Shown here piece after piece: positions 4,372 through 7,241 of a DNA stretch of 7,241 bases. The stretch lies in assembly GCA_030591405.1 (NCBI GenBank), contig JAUVBC010000104.1, positions 1 to 7,241 of the forward strand. Reading direction: 5' to 3'. How positions within the stretch are numbered: position 1 is the stretch's first letter; the number at the start of each line of letters is the position of its first letter. The notes below the pieces were generated by a model. It was not told the origin of the DNA, did not search any database, and saw only the letters and a program-made list of their open reading frames with translations. Source of the DNA: Candidatus Zixiibacteriota bacterium. GTDB lineage: Bacteria; Zixibacteria; MSB-5A5; GN15; PGXB01. Made by a program: the position numbers and the translations under genes.

Positions 4372-6438
4372 ATGGTAAAACATGATATAGATTACAGTTA
4401 CTTTCGCCCAACCAAAATGAAATTAGTTTCGGATTGGGCTCCTCCGTTTATTGTTTTTATTGGTGCATTCGGCTTGTATATAAAGACAATGGCGCTGACT
4501 CCGTTATGGGGCAATCATACTGCATATTTAACCGGTAGCATGATTTTTGGTCCGGATTCACCAACAGCTTCGCCGCTGTATTCATTTTTGATTGGTGTCA
4601 TTGGTCTTATTCCAGGTCTTTCGCAGGCGTTTTTATCAAATCTATTTTCGGTCTTTTTCTCGGCACTATCGGTTTTGATGTTTTATCTGATTGTGAAAAA
4701 GCTCTCAGATATAAATATATTTAAGAAAAATTTTAGAGACCTGCCCGGCTATCATAAGCTGGCGGAGACTAATCCAAACCTCGAGCAGATCGGGCAACCG
4801 ATTGATATCAAAACTATATCGGGCGCAACGCTGACAGCTATTCCATCCCTCGCCGTATCAGCTTTATATGCACTGACTCTTCCGCTCTGGCTGACTGCCG
4901 TTCATGCCGGAGTATATTCACTGTTTTTGGCATTGACAATGGGAGCAATTTATTTTGCCATTGAGGGTTGTCGAACCGATAAATTGAAATATTTCTTTCT
5001 TGGCATATGGCTTTTTGCCCTGACTTTTGCCTGCCAGCCGATTGTCTCACTGGCGCTGATTCCGGCTTTTCTATATTTAATAATCAGGCAATATTTTGTG
5101 ACCGCTTTCAAACCGGCTGTCTTAATATCAGTTATAATATTTTTGGCAGTATCACTTTCGGCCTATTTTTATTTGCCGGTTCATTCATCGCTTGAAGCAA
5201 TTCATAATTCGGCTTCAAACGGAAGTCAAAATGGATTTTTGGAGAGCCTGTCGATTTTTTCCAATCCTGAAACGATTTCTAAGAACAATATGTTAGGTGA
5301 ATATTTATTAAGATTAAAAAAGATTCTTAATTTTATCGCCGGAGAAGTTAACTGGCTTTCGATAAGTCTGATTTTGATTGGATTATGGGGAACATTTAAA
5401 GCCTCGAAACGAATTTTTCCGTTTTTCCCTCTTGCCATATTTGGTTCCTTGGGCTGGCTGGTTTGGTTCGGCAAATTTGATATGCGAAATTATGAAATGA
5501 TTAGCTACCCGGCTATATTGATTGGGTTAATTTTAATTGTGATGACCGTTGGGTTGTTATACCTGGTTAGATTAAAATTGCAGGCGGGACCGTCATCGCT
5601 ATATGTGGCATTATGTTTTTTTCCTCTAATTTATGCTACTGCGGACAAAAATTACAACATTGCCGACAAGTCTGAATTTAACGATCCGAAATTTATGAGC
5701 GAGCAGATCTTAAAAGGCGTTCCTGACGGTTCGTTGGTTATCATCGAAAATGAAAATCTTTTACAGCCGTTATTGCATCATGTTTCCCAGGAATCAGATA
5801 AAGGCAAAATATCTGTATTATCATCCCAAGCAATGAGCAACCAGGATTATCGCAAGCTGGTAATGGGGATATATCCGTGGCTGACCTTTCCGACCGGTTT
5901 TAAAACCGCACCTGCCGATCAATTGAGCAACCAAATTTATAATTTGTGCCGGTTAAATTTGCCATCCCGTGATATCTATGTTCAATTCGGAATTGATGGT
6001 ATTGATTCCAAAGATGTTAAACCAGCCGGTGTGATGTTTTTGTATTCCCCAGCCTATAAGCATAGAAAAAAGGACATTTATGCCTATCGTTTTCATCTGA
6101 AAATGGCCGAACGGATTATTGCCCATAAATGTAATGATCCGATGGCTATAAAGGTTTTGGGTCAGTGGCTATTCAATGCTGGCTCGTATTTTGAACAAAG
6201 AGGTGATGATGTTACAGCCTGGAGGTTATATGACCGGGCGCTAACAATAGATCAGGCAGGTACCGAAATCAGAGTACTGTTGGCTGATCGGTTGGCCAGA
6301 GATGGCCACTATAAAAAGGCGCTTAAACTGATATCGGATGCCTTAGATATTGATTCCGACGATCCGGCCATTATGGAATTGGGGCGCCGTCTGGAGTTTG
6401 AACTTAAAAATAGTGAGGAGATAGCGGTTACTGATTAA
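4372..6438 (+). CDS. DUF2723 / GT117-like multi-spanning membrane protein with C-terminal TPRs, motif-degenerate
   Basis: This 688-residue protein has about ten or more hydrophobic segments up to roughly residue 420, then a soluble domain (about 430-570) and TPR-like helices (about 592-680; compare SYFEQRGDDVTAWRLYDRAL and RDGHYKKALKLISDALDI). The order matches DUF2723 proteins (GT-C fold, protein O-mannosyltransferase-like), which are thought to move sugars from lipid carriers. As I recall the family, typical members carry W-D-S-G-E, HPPG, A-x-x-A-E-V-Y and Y-L-P-I-R-S with a later W-G-D-P. Here these read LWGNHT (45-50), SPTASPLY (63-70), AVHAGVYSL (176-184) and YLPVHSS (268-274) with no WGDP. 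The key acidic residues therefore seem lost and the protein may be inactive as a transferase or have a changed role. The ribosome site is weak (GAGC near 4360). A 75-base gap without a terminator leads to the methyltransferase gene, suggesting co-transcription. Confidence 0.75.
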   Translation: MVKHDIDYSYFRPTKMKLVSDWAPPFIVFIGAFGLYIKTMALTPLWGNHTAYLTGSMIFGPDSPTASPLYSFLIGVIGLIPGLSQAFLSNLFSVFFSALSVLMFYLIVKKLSDINIFKKNFRDLPGYHKLAETNPNLEQIGQPIDIKTISGATLTAIPSLAVSALYALTLPLWLTAVHAGVYSLFLALTMGAIYFAIEGCRTDKLKYFFLGIWLFALTFACQPIVSLALIPAFLYLIIRQYFVTAFKPAVLISVIIFLAVSLSAYFYLPVHSSLEAIHNSASNGSQNGFLESLSIFSNPETISKNNMLGEYLLRLKKILNFIAGEVNWLSISLILIGLWGTFKASKRIFPFFPLAIFGSLGWLVWFGKFDMRNYEMISYPAILIGLILIVMTVGLLYLVRLKLQAGPSSLYVALCFFPLIYATADKNYNIADKSEFNDPKFMSEQILKGVPDGSLVIIENENLLQPLLHHVSQESDKGKISVLSSQAMSNQDYRKLVMGIYPWLTFPTGFKTAPADQLSNQIYNLCRLNLPSRDIYVQFGIDGIDSKDVKPAGVMFLYSPAYKHRKKDIYAYRFHLKMAERIIAHKCNDPMAIKVLGQWLFNAGSYFEQRGDDVTAWRLYDRALTIDQAGTEIRVLLADRLARDGHYKKALKLISDALDIDSDDPAIMELGRRLEFELKNSEEIAVTD

Positions 6439-6513
6439 AATAATTATCAGAAGATATCTCAAAATCTTTTCCGATAAATAAAAGAGTTGGCCAAAATCTG
6501 ATACGAGGGAATT

Positions 6514-7241
6514 ATGAATATTGTCGCCTCACCGGTAAAACAGAATAATATCGAGCGGGAAATTGATCGTTCCAAGGTTATTTTAGAAGGGACGCTTGCT
6601 GAAAAGGAGGCGAATCAAATCTTGGCAGTTTGTCGTCACTTTTCTTTTCGTGAGTTGGAAAATCTTAATTGCCTATACCTTGGTGCCGCCGATAATATCA
6701 AGACTGAATGTCTGGCTCATAATTTTAGGGAAGTAATCGCCCTTGATGTTGATAAATTAGCGCTAAGAATGAGTCGAAGATTGAGCGATCAAGACAATGT
6801 TAAATATATTTGCTGTGAAAATGGAAACCTATCAATTGGAGATCTAACTATTGATGTTGTCATCTGCGACCGATTTTACAGCAGGGTTGATAATCCCGAT
6901 GAGTTGATGTATGAAATTTATCGTGTTTTAAAGTATGATGGGTTCTGCTATTTTAGTGCTTATAATAAAATGTCATTGGTCGAAAGACATTTTTCAATTC
7001 CGTTTTTGGCCTGGGTACCGGGCTGGGTGGCCGAAATTTTAATGAAGCTTTCCGGTCGCAAGGGAAAATACAAATACAAGCTTTTGACCCTTCCCAAACT
7101 AAGAAGGCTTATCGATAATTTCTGGCGGCATGATTATGTCGGGCTTATCAGGCAAAATCCGATGGTTTTTCAGGCTCAGGATGAAATCCAGCCAAATCAA
7201 TCTAAAGTTAAATCATCAGGGAAATTGCTCAAATATATTTA
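6514..7241 (+). CDS. Class I SAM-dependent methyltransferase (3' end outside the window)
   Basis: The reading frame is open for 242 codons from ATG 6514 to the right edge, with no stop. GAGGG (6505-6509) lies four bases before the start. The core is a class I Rossmann methyltransferase of the Methyltransf_11/UbiG-like type. The SAM-binding strand-loop is degenerate, LYLGAADN (54-61, usually LDxGCGxG). The acidic end of strand 2 is IALDVD (75-80), strand 4 is IDVVICDR (113-120), and the typical helix-strand EIYRVLKYDGFCYFS lies at 134-148. The following NKMSLVERHFSIPFLAWVPG segment resembles methyltransferases of cell-surface glycan or lipid biosynthesis, where Glu and His precede a short amphipathic region. 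The substrate cannot be deduced. It follows the DUF2723-like gene in the same direction. N-methylation of pilin is normally done by the prepilin peptidase, so this enzyme is not needed for that step. Confidence 0.85.
   Translation, partial: MNIVASPVKQNNIEREIDRSKVILEGTLAEKEANQILAVCRHFSFRELENLNCLYLGAADNIKTECLAHNFREVIALDVDKLALRMSRRLSDQDNVKYICCENGNLSIGDLTIDVVICDRFYSRVDNPDELMYEIYRVLKYDGFCYFSAYNKMSLVERHFSIPFLAWVPGWVAEILMKLSGRKGKYKYKLLTLPKLRRLIDNFWRHDYVGLIRQNPMVFQAQDEIQPNQSKVKSSGKLLKYI

Noticed and set aside
1..7241. CRISPR array, tRNA, rRNA, insertion sequence or attachment site
   Set aside because: No regularly spaced repeats, cloverleaf, transposase motifs or terminal inverted repeats with target duplications were seen on either strand.

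Overview
The window looks like chromosomal DNA of a Gram-negative (diderm), moderately AT-rich, probably uncultured bacterium. Type IV pilins under apparent sigma-54 control, a PilR-like enhancer-binding protein and a DUF2723 (GT117-like) membrane protein with C-terminal TPRs suggest a deltaproteobacterial or FCB-related lineage. Zixibacteria-like is my best guess, but this is an impression from gene content and protein style, not a phylogenetic result.

Left part, minus strand (1-1203): the first 15 codons of a small membrane protein leave the left edge and have their own plausible sigma-70-type promoter (85-113). A hairpin-rich spacer follows (132-207). Then comes a uroporphyrinogen-decarboxylase-fold protein (208-1203) whose His-x-Cys...Cys residues point to a zinc methyltransferase-like member of the superfamily rather than HemE. 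A 198-base divergent spacer (1204-1401) separates it from the plus-strand genes; I saw no convincing promoter there.

Centre, plus strand (1402-4200): a PilR-like NtrC-family response regulator is followed by two paralogous type IV pilin genes. Each pilin gene has an upstream element with the diagnostic GG-N10-GC spacing of sigma-54 promoters (2866-2880 and 3639-3654) and a strong intrinsic terminator behind it (3379-3414 and 4172-4200). The two mature pilins align without gaps at about 72% identity. They differ in codon choice, Shine-Dalgarno strength and cysteine content, so the second is probably the highly expressed one. A TGTGA-N6-TCACG inverted repeat lies about 79 bases upstream of the predicted start of the second pilin transcript.

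Right part, plus strand (4201-7241): after a structured AT-rich leader comes a 688-residue DUF2723-like multi-spanning protein with C-terminal TPRs, in which the usual acidic catalytic motifs appear to be replaced. It is followed, in an apparent operon, by a class I SAM-dependent methyltransferase that runs off the right edge.

Working model (inference): the PilR-like protein activates both pilin genes through sigma-54. The downstream membrane protein and methyltransferase may modify the pilus or a surface glycan, or may simply be neighbours.
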